From: Saccharomycopsis fibuligera x Saccharomycopsis cf. fibuligera
Lineage: Eukaryota; Ascomycota; Saccharomycetes; Ascoideales; Saccharomycopsidaceae
Reading direction: 5' to 3'
NCBI GenBank assembly: GCA_001936135.1
Contig: CP012816.1
Location: forward strand, 1,181,501-1,245,500
DNA length: 64,000 nt
Shown: one piece after another, positions 53,565 through 62,754 of the stretch
How positions within the stretch are numbered: the first letter of the stretch is position 1
Layout: every line of letters starts with the position of its first letter
The notes under the pieces: model-generated
The model's database searches: none
What the model saw: the letters and a program-made list of their open reading frames with translations, nothing else
What the model was told of the DNA's origin: nothing
Translations under genes and position numbers: made by a program

Positions 53565-54866
53565 ATGACTCCCTCCACCAACGCAGATGACCAATTTTTT
53601 AGCCTGTTTCCTGGTAGCCCACACTCAAGTAGTCAAAAACATTACCATGGTAACAAAAAGCCCATCTCTACTAGCACTACTCATGAAGAACGCAACAACG
53701 AGGTAAACATATTGTTTGCTCAGAAAAATGCTAACACTCCAGAATCTCACCGAGACAGCAAGCCGCCAATACCAACATGGGATCCTCCAAAGCCTAGCAA
53801 ATATCAAGATCAATATGATTTTGCTGATCTTCAAGAAGTGGACTTGCTGCTTTTTGATCGTACTGATACCAATGGCAAGCAACAGTTAGCGAACCAATTG
53901 CATGAAATAATCAAAAATGAAGGGTTCTGGGTGCTCGTAAATCACGGAATTCCACAAGAGCAAATCGATAGACAGTTTGCCTTGGCACAGTATTTTTTTA
54001 CCAAATATACAACAGAAGAGAAACTGGCATGTACAGTGAATTTTGCCAATGGAGACTACTTGGGCTACAAACCGCCAGCAGACAAAAAATTTTTTGGCAC
54101 TGAGGATGTTTATACCAACAATGAGCTTCTCAACATTGCCAAATTTACCAAAGATCATCATTTTGACGATAAATATTTCAAGCAAGAGTTTATCAAAGTT
54201 TTTGAAGACGAACTTGCTGAGTTTTCACGCAAATCATTTGAAATAGTAAGGAAACTATTAATTTTGTTTGCTATTATTTTGGAACTTGAAGACGAAGAGT
54301 ATTTTGTTAAGCAAAACTTGTACGATGATGTTTCCGATGATCATTACCGTTTAATGCAGTACCATCCTCGAAGCAAGGAAGACGACGCTAAAGTGGAAAA
54401 CACCTGGTCCAGGCCACATACGGACTTTGGTACAGTGACGTTACTTTACAATCAGCTAGTTTTGGGGCTCCAGATTAAAAACCACAAGAACGGTGAGTGG
54501 AAATATGTGAAACCAACCCCTGGGGCCATAGTGTGCAACGTTGCTGATACATTACTGTTTTATTCTAACGGATACTTCAGGTCAACGGTGCATCGGGTCC
54601 TTAGACCACCTGAAGATCAGATCGCAAATGGGAAGCCGCGCATTGGCGTGTTTTATTTTGCCAGATTAGGGGAGAAAAGCATTATTGAGGTGGCCCCATC
54701 ACCTTTGCTCAAAAGATTGGGGTTGTATAAGCATGTAAAACCAATCAGTGGCAGAGAGTATGTGCAAAAAAGAGTGGCCGACTATTTCAAGGCTGGTAGT
54801 ATTGATAAGCAAGTCGGACGAACTTTTAAAGTGGGCGAATTTGCGATCAAAGACGGCCATGAGTAA
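53565..54866 (+). CDS. 2-oxoglutarate/Fe(II)-dependent oxygenase, isopenicillin-N-synthase-like, 433 aa
   Basis: A cytosolic DIOX-type oxygenase; substrate unknown. The N-terminal DIOX_N part (about residues 95-200) shows LANQLHEIIKNEGFWVLVNHGIP. The C-terminal double-stranded beta-helix carries the iron triad His285 and Asp287 (RPHTDFG) and His343 (STVHRVL), with the 2-oxoglutarate-contacting Arg359 (KPRIGVFYF). All required residues are therefore present. The Ser seen two residues after this Arg in plant enzymes is replaced by Gly. The first 80 residues are polar and Ser/His-rich. The frame is open from 53505 (TTG), but the first ATG is 53565. It lies alone at the edge of the gene desert, which may act as its promoter. 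Plausible roles are oxidation of a secondary metabolite, a nitrogen source or a sulfur compound; nothing here decides. Confidence 0.9.
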   Translation: MTPSTNADDQFFSLFPGSPHSSSQKHYHGNKKPISTSTTHEERNNEVNILFAQKNANTPESHRDSKPPIPTWDPPKPSKYQDQYDFADLQEVDLLLFDRTDTNGKQQLANQLHEIIKNEGFWVLVNHGIPQEQIDRQFALAQYFFTKYTTEEKLACTVNFANGDYLGYKPPADKKFFGTEDVYTNNELLNIAKFTKDHHFDDKYFKQEFIKVFEDELAEFSRKSFEIVRKLLILFAIILELEDEEYFVKQNLYDDVSDDHYRLMQYHPRSKEDDAKVENTWSRPHTDFGTVTLLYNQLVLGLQIKNHKNGEWKYVKPTPGAIVCNVADTLLFYSNGYFRSTVHRVLRPPEDQIANGKPRIGVFYFARLGEKSIIEVAPSPLLKRLGLYKHVKPISGREYVQKRVADYFKAGSIDKQVGRTFKVGEFAIKDGHE

Positions 54867-55714
54867 CGGACTCAAACGACAACTTTTAATATAGCAGAAA
54901 TATAGATGGTAATTTTGAATGGTAATGGTGATTAAAAACTGAAAAGCTCTTCATTGTGATGGCTTCTTCTGTAGCGGTCAAAGTCCCTCATACAGTTTTC
55001 TGGCAAATTCAGTATTCATAGCACTTGTTTTTTCATCAAGTATTTACATTGTGTAAACAAATTACTATAATGTCACATATGAACTATCTATTGAATTGCT
55101 GGCGACGTCCATACTTTTCAGTTTCAGTAAAAGGGTGCTGATCTTTGCTATATTTGACAATTGTTAGCTACACCGAATAGTATCAGGGGCAAACTAATTA
55201 CGATTTTCGCAAATGACATGACTTTTTCATTCCAATGATTGATTTAAAATAAAGGGCTTGACTTGCGAAAGTCAATTGATTCTTGAGCAGCGGTTTAGGC
55301 CATTGTGCTTGCAGACGGTGTTCCCATTAAGGACACTTGCTCAGTAAGCATCACTATGATGTATACGTGCATGTCTAAGATACCATCGGCACGGGACTAT
55401 GCGGTAAAACAGCAAAATAGCACAGAATGTATATATAAATAATTTATATATACAACCCACGCCCCGTTGCCGTTCAAGCCGAGCGATAAACCTTTTGTAA
55501 GCTAGCCAGCCAACACAAATAGCACCAATTTAACATTAGTAACAGCAGACCACCTAGCTATTATTTTCATACCTCTCAAACATACAATTCCTAGTTTTTT
55601 TTTTTTTTTTTTCGGTTTTTTAACACCAAAAAACGAATTTGCTAGAACTACTATTAATTTGTAACAAGAGACATACTCCTTCAATATCACAATTAGAAAC
55701 AATTTCACCAAGTA
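54867..55714. promoter_or_regulatory. Intergenic region upstream of the PH-domain gene
   Basis: 0.85 kb, with a 27-bp perfect AT-rich palindrome (55428-55454) and a T18 run (55595-55612) shortly before the start codon. No gene seen. Confidence 0.65.
55428..55454. repeat. 27-bp perfect TATA palindrome
   Basis: Arms TGTATATATAAAT and ATTTATATATACA around a single A, 260 bp upstream of the PH-domain gene; could act as a bidirectional TATA element or a cruciform. Confidence 0.8.
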
Positions 55715-58366
55715 ATGTCAGCGCCACCGTTGCCAGCCCGTAACTCAGGGGAAGTCATCTCTACTACAATACCCAGCGATGGCCACCGCATTCACGACAT
55801 CAATGAACCAATTCCTGACCCTAGTACACTTCTTTCACAGCGTCTCGATAACTGGGTCCACGCACTCGGCATCCTCCAAGATTATGTCGACGCATATACA
55901 TCCATGACGAAGAAGCAAATCCAGGGATACGAGAAAGTCAAGAAGAGTATTGCTACGTTGCCTCGCTTTAGCCGCTATGAAGGCTCATTTAATGGAGAAG
56001 ACAGTGGCAGTAACAGTAACAACAGCACGTTAAACAGCGGTGAGCCTGAAGGAGGTAGACTTGATATCGGTAAGGGTTCTGCAGGAAGGGCAGGATTTGG
56101 TGGTGGCGCCAGCAGAAGTAGCACGATGGGAAGTAGCGAGATTGTGCTTGGAGCATTAAGCAGTCGCGCTAGCACTGATGCCACCCTTAATGAGAGCCAA
56201 GCATATTCCCTTAGCGGTGCTAAGCAGAGGGAAGCGTTTGGCGATTCTTTGCCTAGTTATTCTGCCCAGCAGCCACCTCAACAGTCAATGCAACAACGCC
56301 AACAACAGCTGGAAAATAACGAGTTTGCGCCACATAACCGCGGCATTGATGGGCTTTTTGAAATGCTTCGACTCAAGAATGAGATGAATTTGATTAGTTT
56401 GCAAAACTTGGATAAGCAGGTTAAAGAGCAAATCACACCAATTTTCAAAGAGTTAATTAACGAGGTAACTACTTATCGAAAGCATTTCAACCATAAGATG
56501 GAAAAGCATGCAAAACAGTTGACCAAGATTAATAAGAGTAAGAAAAAAATAGTTAGTGAATTGGAGTCATCCATTTCATTGTATCATGAACATGCTAATA
56601 GTAACTTGCGCAGCTCGGGTGCCGCTTATGTTGGCAGTGTTATTGATTACGAAAAAGATCCATTTTTGGTCAAGAAGCAGTTTTTCAAAAATTTGAATGA
56701 GCAGCTTATAGGGGAAAATGAATTAGTTTCTGAGTTGATTGATTTGAAAGAAGAGATTTTTGCTCTAGAAATCAAGATTGTTGCCACCGTTAAAAAATTA
56801 GTGATCATTTTCAACAATTTTCAAATCAACCATATGGAAGAAGTGATCAACAACCTCTTGACCATCAACACTGAGTTTTCTCTATTTGATGAACGATTTG
56901 AAATTTCCAAATTTCTCACAGGCAACTTGGATATCGATACATCCAAGGTCGATAATAGACACGAAGCCGCTCATAAACGGGACGATTTGCTCTTGTTATT
57001 GAGCAGCAAACTTCCGAACGATCACACTTTAGTGCTGAACCAGTTGCAAAAGGACATCAACTATCTTTCAGTGCAAGATGACAAGTTGTTTAATTCCATC
57101 AACCATGATGCTACTGTTCCAATTTTGAAAGAAGTGATTACCTATCAAGAAATTCGCAAAATGTCACTAAAGGACAAACTTAGCAAGAACCATTACAAGA
57201 ATGATTACTTTGCCTTGACCAAGCTCAAGTATTTGTTTGTGTTTGGCACTGAAAATGAAATAGTGACTGGTCCAGCATCAAGAACTGGCAATGCTAGTGC
57301 TGCTGGTGCTGCTGGCGAGGCTGGAGATTCTAGACGTCTTTTAACCTCTGTGGACCGTGATTTCTTGAAGGGCGAACTTGAACCCAGTCTGATTTTCTAT
57401 TTGCCAAGATGCACGGTGGTCGAAGATGAGGATGAGAACGACAACAGCAGCAGCAGCAGCAGTGGTAAATCTACTCCAGCTCCTTTATCGCCACAAGATG
57501 ATCAATCGTTATCTCATTCCAAAACATTGAAATCGAAATTCGGCTCGATCAAAAGACTTGGCAGAAATCATCTGCAGCACGGTAGCGCGGAAAATGAGAG
57601 AAGCACCGAGTACGCCATCAAGTTTGTCGGAGTGGACTTGAATCACCGTATATTGAGTAAATTTAACAAGAATGCACATAAACGGACAATCGTGATGAAG
57701 TTCAGAAACAGAGAACAGTATTTGGTATGGAATAACTTGATAAGAGAAATGAGCGGTGACATGCAGGATGAAGCAGAGGATTATGATGCCACTGCCAGTG
57801 CAAGCATTGGCGGTGCAGGCGCGGTGCCTTTACCTCAAGGTGAAGATGACAGAACACTGGCTGGCAATGAAAGTTTAGGAGACCAGCATCCTGCCACTGT
57901 TCCAGGCACCGAAGTTGCTGTAGAGGATGCGTCAGCTTCCGAAGCTCAACCGGGAGCAGCAACGGGAGCAGCAGCACCGGCTATGAACACGGTGAATGAA
58001 CCGACAGTCGCCAGAAATTCTACCATAGATGCTCCGGCAGGCGGAAACGATCTAGTTTCTGACCATTTGAACGAGAACTTTGAGAGTCTCAATTTAGATA
58101 ACGGGAACCAGCGTCAAGAAAACCCGACTACTAGTGGTGCTGCTGGCACTGGTAGTGGTGGTGGTGCTGCTGCTGCTGCCGGAAGGAATCCGGATGCTGG
58201 TCGCCGCAAAGCAAGCAGTTCGGAAGACGAGTTGAGTGATCCAGGAGCAGACAGTATCTTTGAGCTACGCGAGGCAATCAAACAGGACCGCAATAGTGGC
58301 AGAGGTAATGTTGTGAATGAAGGGCGAAGTAAGTTTGTGGAGGATCCGGAATCTATCGGGGAGTGA
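55715..58366 (+). CDS. BAR-like/PH-domain protein of the Slm/Ask10-Rgc1 type, 883 aa
   Basis: The N-terminal helical domain starts with DPSTLLSQRLDNWVHALGILQDYVDAYTSMTKKQIQGYEK (about residues 36-75). This is the same layout as Slm1 (xxxLxxRxxxWxxxxxxxxxY) and as the Ask10/Rgc1 family, which regulates the Fps1 glycerol channel at the plasma membrane. A Gly/Ser-rich loop interrupts it at about 90-215. The coiled-coil helices then continue (KHFNHKMEKHAKQLTKINKSKKK). A PH-like domain spans about residues 485-690 (SLKDKLSKNHYKNDYFALTKLKYLFVFG to IVMKFRNREQYLVWNNLIREM), with Ala/Gly/Glu-rich insertions. The C-terminal 190 residues are disordered and Ala/Gly/Glu-rich. It is only a distant relative of the SLM1 gene at 34 kb. 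Assignment to Ask10/Rgc1 rather than a yeast-specific third group is tentative. Confidence 0.7.
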   Translation: MSAPPLPARNSGEVISTTIPSDGHRIHDINEPIPDPSTLLSQRLDNWVHALGILQDYVDAYTSMTKKQIQGYEKVKKSIATLPRFSRYEGSFNGEDSGSNSNNSTLNSGEPEGGRLDIGKGSAGRAGFGGGASRSSTMGSSEIVLGALSSRASTDATLNESQAYSLSGAKQREAFGDSLPSYSAQQPPQQSMQQRQQQLENNEFAPHNRGIDGLFEMLRLKNEMNLISLQNLDKQVKEQITPIFKELINEVTTYRKHFNHKMEKHAKQLTKINKSKKKIVSELESSISLYHEHANSNLRSSGAAYVGSVIDYEKDPFLVKKQFFKNLNEQLIGENELVSELIDLKEEIFALEIKIVATVKKLVIIFNNFQINHMEEVINNLLTINTEFSLFDERFEISKFLTGNLDIDTSKVDNRHEAAHKRDDLLLLLSSKLPNDHTLVLNQLQKDINYLSVQDDKLFNSINHDATVPILKEVITYQEIRKMSLKDKLSKNHYKNDYFALTKLKYLFVFGTENEIVTGPASRTGNASAAGAAGEAGDSRRLLTSVDRDFLKGELEPSLIFYLPRCTVVEDEDENDNSSSSSSGKSTPAPLSPQDDQSLSHSKTLKSKFGSIKRLGRNHLQHGSAENERSTEYAIKFVGVDLNHRILSKFNKNAHKRTIVMKFRNREQYLVWNNLIREMSGDMQDEAEDYDATASASIGGAGAVPLPQGEDDRTLAGNESLGDQHPATVPGTEVAVEDASASEAQPGAATGAAAPAMNTVNEPTVARNSTIDAPAGGNDLVSDHLNENFESLNLDNGNQRQENPTTSGAAGTGSGGGAAAAAGRNPDAGRRKASSSEDELSDPGADSIFELREAIKQDRNSGRGNVVNEGRSKFVEDPESIGE

Positions 58367-60128
58367 ATGACAAAACAGACCAGCGGTGTTTATATTATTG
58401 GCGTATTGGAACATCGAAACACTGGAATATTGTATGCACCGAGATACGTGCATAACAGTCTGTACCGACGCGTGCTTGACGCGTCTTCTGCACTGGTGAT
58501 GTTGATTTTGAGGTTGTTTTTTGAAAGATATTTTGACTATCGATCGATCGATACATACATACATACATACTTGTAGTTCCGGAGTATGCCGATAGCGGCA
58601 GCGGCAGCAACTAAGCCTTTGGATGCTTGTATTTTCTTTTACCCCAGCTTTATTTTCTACTGACGTTTAATGTTTAGAGATACCTTCGTTTAGTTTTTTA
58701 CAGTTTGCGTGTTGTAGGAAGGTTCAAGACAGCGCGTACTCTGTGATGGTGTAGGTGGAAACCGCTAATTACCTAGACGCTGCCTTGACTGAACATGGCC
58801 GGGGCTGAAACAACTGAGACAGGCTTTCTTTTCCCAGAATGGAAAACAAGAAAACAAGAGGATTGGGAATAACAAGACACCCTGAGCCAGCGTCGGGGTG
58901 TTGAGTAACCGTGTGCGGAAGACAAGGAGGGAAAAAACAGCACAAAACTGACAAAAATAAAAAACAGAGCTTTCTAGATCGCGGTTGGCACACCCTAGTA
59001 GTGTGCAATTAGAGTTGCAGGATACTTGCCCCCGGGGAAACTGAACTTTACCTGTGTTTCCAGTTGCCCAGTCAGCGCTGCCAAAACTGAAAAAAAGTTT
59101 GACAGCTTGCGAGAATGCGAAAAATAGAAAAAGCGGGGCAGACATGGATCCGCAGATATCCCCAAACGCTAACCTTGTAAACGCTGGCAATTTGCTAGAT
59201 GGTATTGCAGCTGGAAAGCTTCCGGCACCAAGCCGGGATAAGCAGCGCTCGTTGCCATCGCGCAGATTGCAAACACCTCTGGTAGACGTGAGACGAACGG
59301 CTGGCGCGACGGAGGATATGCTTGCTACGAGCTCAAGAGACGTGGGACGCACGGGACGCGGGGCTGGGTCAATGGTGATCTCAAGAACTTTGTGTATATC
59401 GTCGTCGCCTGAGAGCTGTGCGAATAGCACCACCGCCGCAGTGCAAAGTGCGTGTACGCTTAGAAGTGTGCTTGGTGGCTACAGGACGTGCACACCGTGG
59501 TACGCCCGCGGGGCGGACGCTGGACAGGTGCCGCCGTTGGACGTGGCTAGCCACCGCGGCACTCGGCGGTGGCGTGGACGGGGGCGCCATCGGGCTGAGA
59601 CTGCCTCTCACGATTGGAAGCCTAATAGCAGCCGAGCAGATATCCAGTTTGGTTCGCAGCGAGCCGTTGGGACGTCTGAGTGCGCGCAGCAGAGAACGGG
59701 CGTTTTTCCTTGTCTCCTGTGTTCCGCGACTCCTTAGCTGCATCAGCACACACCATAAGACGTTTGAGACCATAAAATCAAAAAAATTCCTTGTCTTCAC
59801 ATGCTTGTCTGTCCGCCCCCAGGCGAAAATTTTTTTTTTTTTTTTTTTTTTTATTTAAACTGCACTGGTTTCCCTTCTGATTTTTCACGTCTTTCCACGT
59901 TTCTCTCTTTCGCTGCGCAGCTTTCTTCTTCAGTTCGCTTATGTCTCTTTCCTGTCGCACCACCGTCCGCTTCCTATAGGGCACTCTTCCATCCGTCGAC
60001 TGTTGCTTGCTTGCTTCTTCTTCTTCTTCTTCTTTTTACCTCAGCACTTTCTCCTTAGCCGCCTTCTGCTCCCTTCCGCAAAATAATTGAGTCCCGTTTT
60101 GTGGTCTTTTTGTGCCTTCTTGTTTCCC
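58367..60128. promoter_or_regulatory. GC-rich intergenic region upstream of the 100-aa membrane protein
   Basis: 1.8 kb. A (CATA)n/(CGAT)n microsatellite lies at 58542-58570. GC-rich sequence at about 59150-59750 supports long overlapping ORFs on both strands (58765-59433 minus, 59054-59737 plus) that begin with GTG, not ATG, and are rejected. A T23-type tract (59829-59851) and C/T-rich leader precede the small gene. Confidence 0.6.
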
Positions 60129-60431
60129 ATGAACAACAACAACTCGTTCATTCTCAGCCAGGTGGCTAGCTTCACCACCGAGATCATCAGTCTAGAGAAG
60201 CTCGCCAGAATGTCGTCTTTACTTGACGACATTCAGGGGTTCCATGACGAAAAAGTCGCCGTGCTTTTCAAAGTGCTCATGCTTGTGCTGCGCGCCATCA
60301 AGATCACCAGCGGCGTCTTGTCGTTCGTCATTATCGGTCCTATTTTGGCCCTCGTTTTGTTTGACTTTTGCCGCTACGTGGTGCGTCTACTCTCGATACC
60401 AGAACCAGCCAAGACCGAGAAGTTGAGCTAG
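60129..60431 (+). CDS. Small membrane protein, 100 aa, unknown
   Basis: An ATG-initiated frame of 100 residues. The polar N-terminus (MNNNNSFILSQVASF) is followed by an amphipathic helical stretch containing SSLLDDIQGFHDEKVAVLF. One long or two close hydrophobic segments follow (residues 47-88: VLMLVLRAIKITSGVLSFVIIGPILALVLFDF by position), then a basic RYVVRLL and a charged tail. I recognise no family. For it: composition unlike the surrounding GC-rich noise, a poly-T plus C/T-rich leader of the kind seen before SLM1, and good hydrophobic organisation. Against it: short, no known homologue. An internal Met (residue 28) could be the start. It may be an ER or mitochondrial small protein; that is inference. 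Confidence 0.55.
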   Translation: MNNNNSFILSQVASFTTEIISLEKLARMSSLLDDIQGFHDEKVAVLFKVLMLVLRAIKITSGVLSFVIIGPILALVLFDFCRYVVRLLSIPEPAKTEKLS

Positions 60432-62574
60432 TCGAGTCTCGACTCCAGTTGACAAACGCGGCGTCGCCGCTCAGTCACCGACCCAGACGGAGGTGGTGTA
60501 CGAGGCCCAGGCAGTCTTTATCTCGCTGCTTTCCCTTTTGGCTAGCGCGATGGCACAATAGCCACTGCTGTGCCTCCGAGAAAAAGAAACACGCGGACAA
60601 AGATTGGGTTTTTGCGCTGCCGTTGGGTGGGTGGTCTTATCTTTTAGTCGCTCAGCTCCGTGTCGGCAAACCTTAATATCGCCACACTCCTATACTATAC
60701 ACACGCGGTGCCGCTGCCTGCCATGGTCGGGGCCCCCATACAATCTCATAGACTTGTCTATACAACCGATGTACTATATTGCACTTGGGCAGCACTTGGG
60801 CAGCACTTAGCTGGCGGCTGGGTCCAGTCGGGCCGGAGAGCATTGAAGCATCTCGAATTGCTATGCTTGTCTCAGGCTCCCTCGGCAAGCTCCGTTCTTG
60901 CTCTGCTCTCCCGGGGGCAATCAATGCATGCCGGCACAAATTACCGATGATTGTCATTTTTTAGTGCCAATGGCACCAATCAGACTCGCTGCCCATTGCT
61001 AACAGTCTATCAGCTACTCTTACCATCCATGCTATTTCAATATTCTCTTGCTTTTCTGTTTTTATTTTTATTTTTTTTAGATTTCTGTTGGTATCTTTTA
61101 CTTTCTCTCCGGGGTTTTGCTATCTTTTGTTTATTCTGTCTCACACAGTTTTCCTTTGTTATTTATTTTTGTCGCTTATTCCTTTGCTTTCTGTTTTTAC
61201 TCTTTCCTTTCAATTTGCGGGTCTTTCGATTGGGGTTTTTGTTTTTTTATTTGGATATTAATATTTGAAGGATACTAGTATTGCTTTGTATTCTATTTTG
61301 GGATTGGTATGTTTTATTTTCCTTATTGCCTGCTGTCTGTTTTGACACAGGCAGCTCTACCGCGCGTACCAGCCAGTTCGAATGTCGAGAAGCACAATCA
61401 GCCAACCATTCCAGCCAGTTGCCAAACAAAAAAACCCACAATTTCAAAGATGACTAAAAATTACAATACTTATCTACATTACATGAGAATTTTTAAGTGA
61501 ATTAGAAACAATTATACAACTGAGATTTTGTGGGTCGCTAGTGGTAGTGCTGCTTCAACTCTTGAGAACCGAACGAACTGGTTTTGGTGTTGCGGCGAGA
61601 AGACCTATTACTGTTGTCAAAGCGCATGGTTACTAACCGTTTAACTTTCTAGATTTTTTTGTTTTTTACGACTGCCTGATTCGCGGGGTGTATTCCGTGA
61701 ATAGAATAGCATTGTCACATACTTGGGATATGCTATTCATTGCCATCGTCATATAGTTAGTGTACAACTCTTGTATGCAACAGTATACATTGTAGCGATA
61801 AGCAATGATCCCACAGCCTAGCACATGTTTTCCCAAATATGTGCAAAAACGTGTATACACACGCGCACTTTCCGGCTGCTAGTGTACGATGAAGCCGGCT
61901 GTCAAAAGATAGCGCCAAGGGTGGCATTTTGTAGATTTTCACTCCTGCGGTTATGTGCACCACGCTACTGGTGGAGGCTGAGATCAAATGGTCAAATGGC
62001 AGGCAGGTAAGAACTGATGAGGAAAGAAGAAAACCACGGCTTGGCGTCGATAGAGGTTGTGCTCAGTAAAAGATGGCCCAGAGACTGCGGTCTTTGCCAT
62101 GTCAATACCTATCGACGCAACGCAGGATAAGCTTTCGCTAATGAAGTTTCGTAAGCTTTGTTGGTCAACTGAACTCGAGGTTTTCAGTATCGCCAGCGTA
62201 AAAGACGCTGCTAAGCTACAGTACCTCTCCGTCCCCATGGTGTATGCGGCGTGCTACAAAGTGCGCGTAGCAGTATGGTCAGGTGACAGCGCCCACCATG
62301 CAAATTTTTTTCCTCCTTTCTCAGCGCCTTCAGCTTGTCGAAGAAAGAAATTTAATATTGGGCAGAGCTGATAGTATAACATCGCTGCTGCTGCTCTTAC
62401 TGCATCTACCGAATTTTGCGCAAGTTGACAGAGTATAACACATCAGCCAACAGCCGGCCCCAAAAAAACGACGCAAACACACTTCAGGTATTGTCAAACT
62501 ACCCCTCGCCACAGCAGGAAGTAAAACCAGCGCTAACAGAAGCAATCACCTATAATAACTGATACATAGCAACA
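60432..62574. other. Intergenic region upstream of TOM6
   Basis: 2.1 kb. GC-richer to about 60950, then strongly T-rich (61040-61330). ORFs are short and low-complexity. No gene or RNA recognised. Confidence 0.55.
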
Positions 62575-62754
62575 ATGTACGGCGGCCCATTCCCACCAAC
62601 CCAAGGTACAAAAGAAGCTGAACCAACTTCAAGATTTCAGCAATTCAAAAAGACCCCAATTTACCCAGTGTTGTGCAATGGTGTCTTGTTCGCTGCTGGC
62701 GTTTGGTTTATTCAATCTCCTTTGATGGACTTGTTGAATCCTCAGTATGTATAA
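62575..62754 (+). CDS. TOM6: Mitochondrial outer-membrane translocase subunit Tom6, 59 aa
   Basis: Tom6 is a tiny tail-anchored subunit that stabilises the TOM import complex. The 59-codon frame encodes MYGGPFPPTQ, then SRFQQFKKTPIYPVLCNG, then VWFIQSPLMDLLNPQ. The blocks SRFQ-FK, P-Y, LNG/CNG, AGV-FIQSPLMD-L-PQ match yeast Tom6 nearly residue for residue in the C-terminal two thirds. The hydrophobic anchor spans about residues 31-48. The frame ends PQYV-stop, two residues longer than the yeast PQL-type end. The last codons overlap a perfect donor-like GTATGT (62745-62750), so a short 3' exon is possible, but I find no clear branch point nearby. Too short for ordinary ORF cut-offs and easily missed. 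Confidence 0.93.
   Translation: MYGGPFPPTQGTKEAEPTSRFQQFKKTPIYPVLCNGVLFAAGVWFIQSPLMDLLNPQYV

Noticed and set aside
58765-59737. Long opposing ORFs of 222 (minus) and 227 (plus) codons
   Set aside because: Both start with GTG, overlap on opposite strands, have shuffled-looking composition and sit in a GC-rich island.
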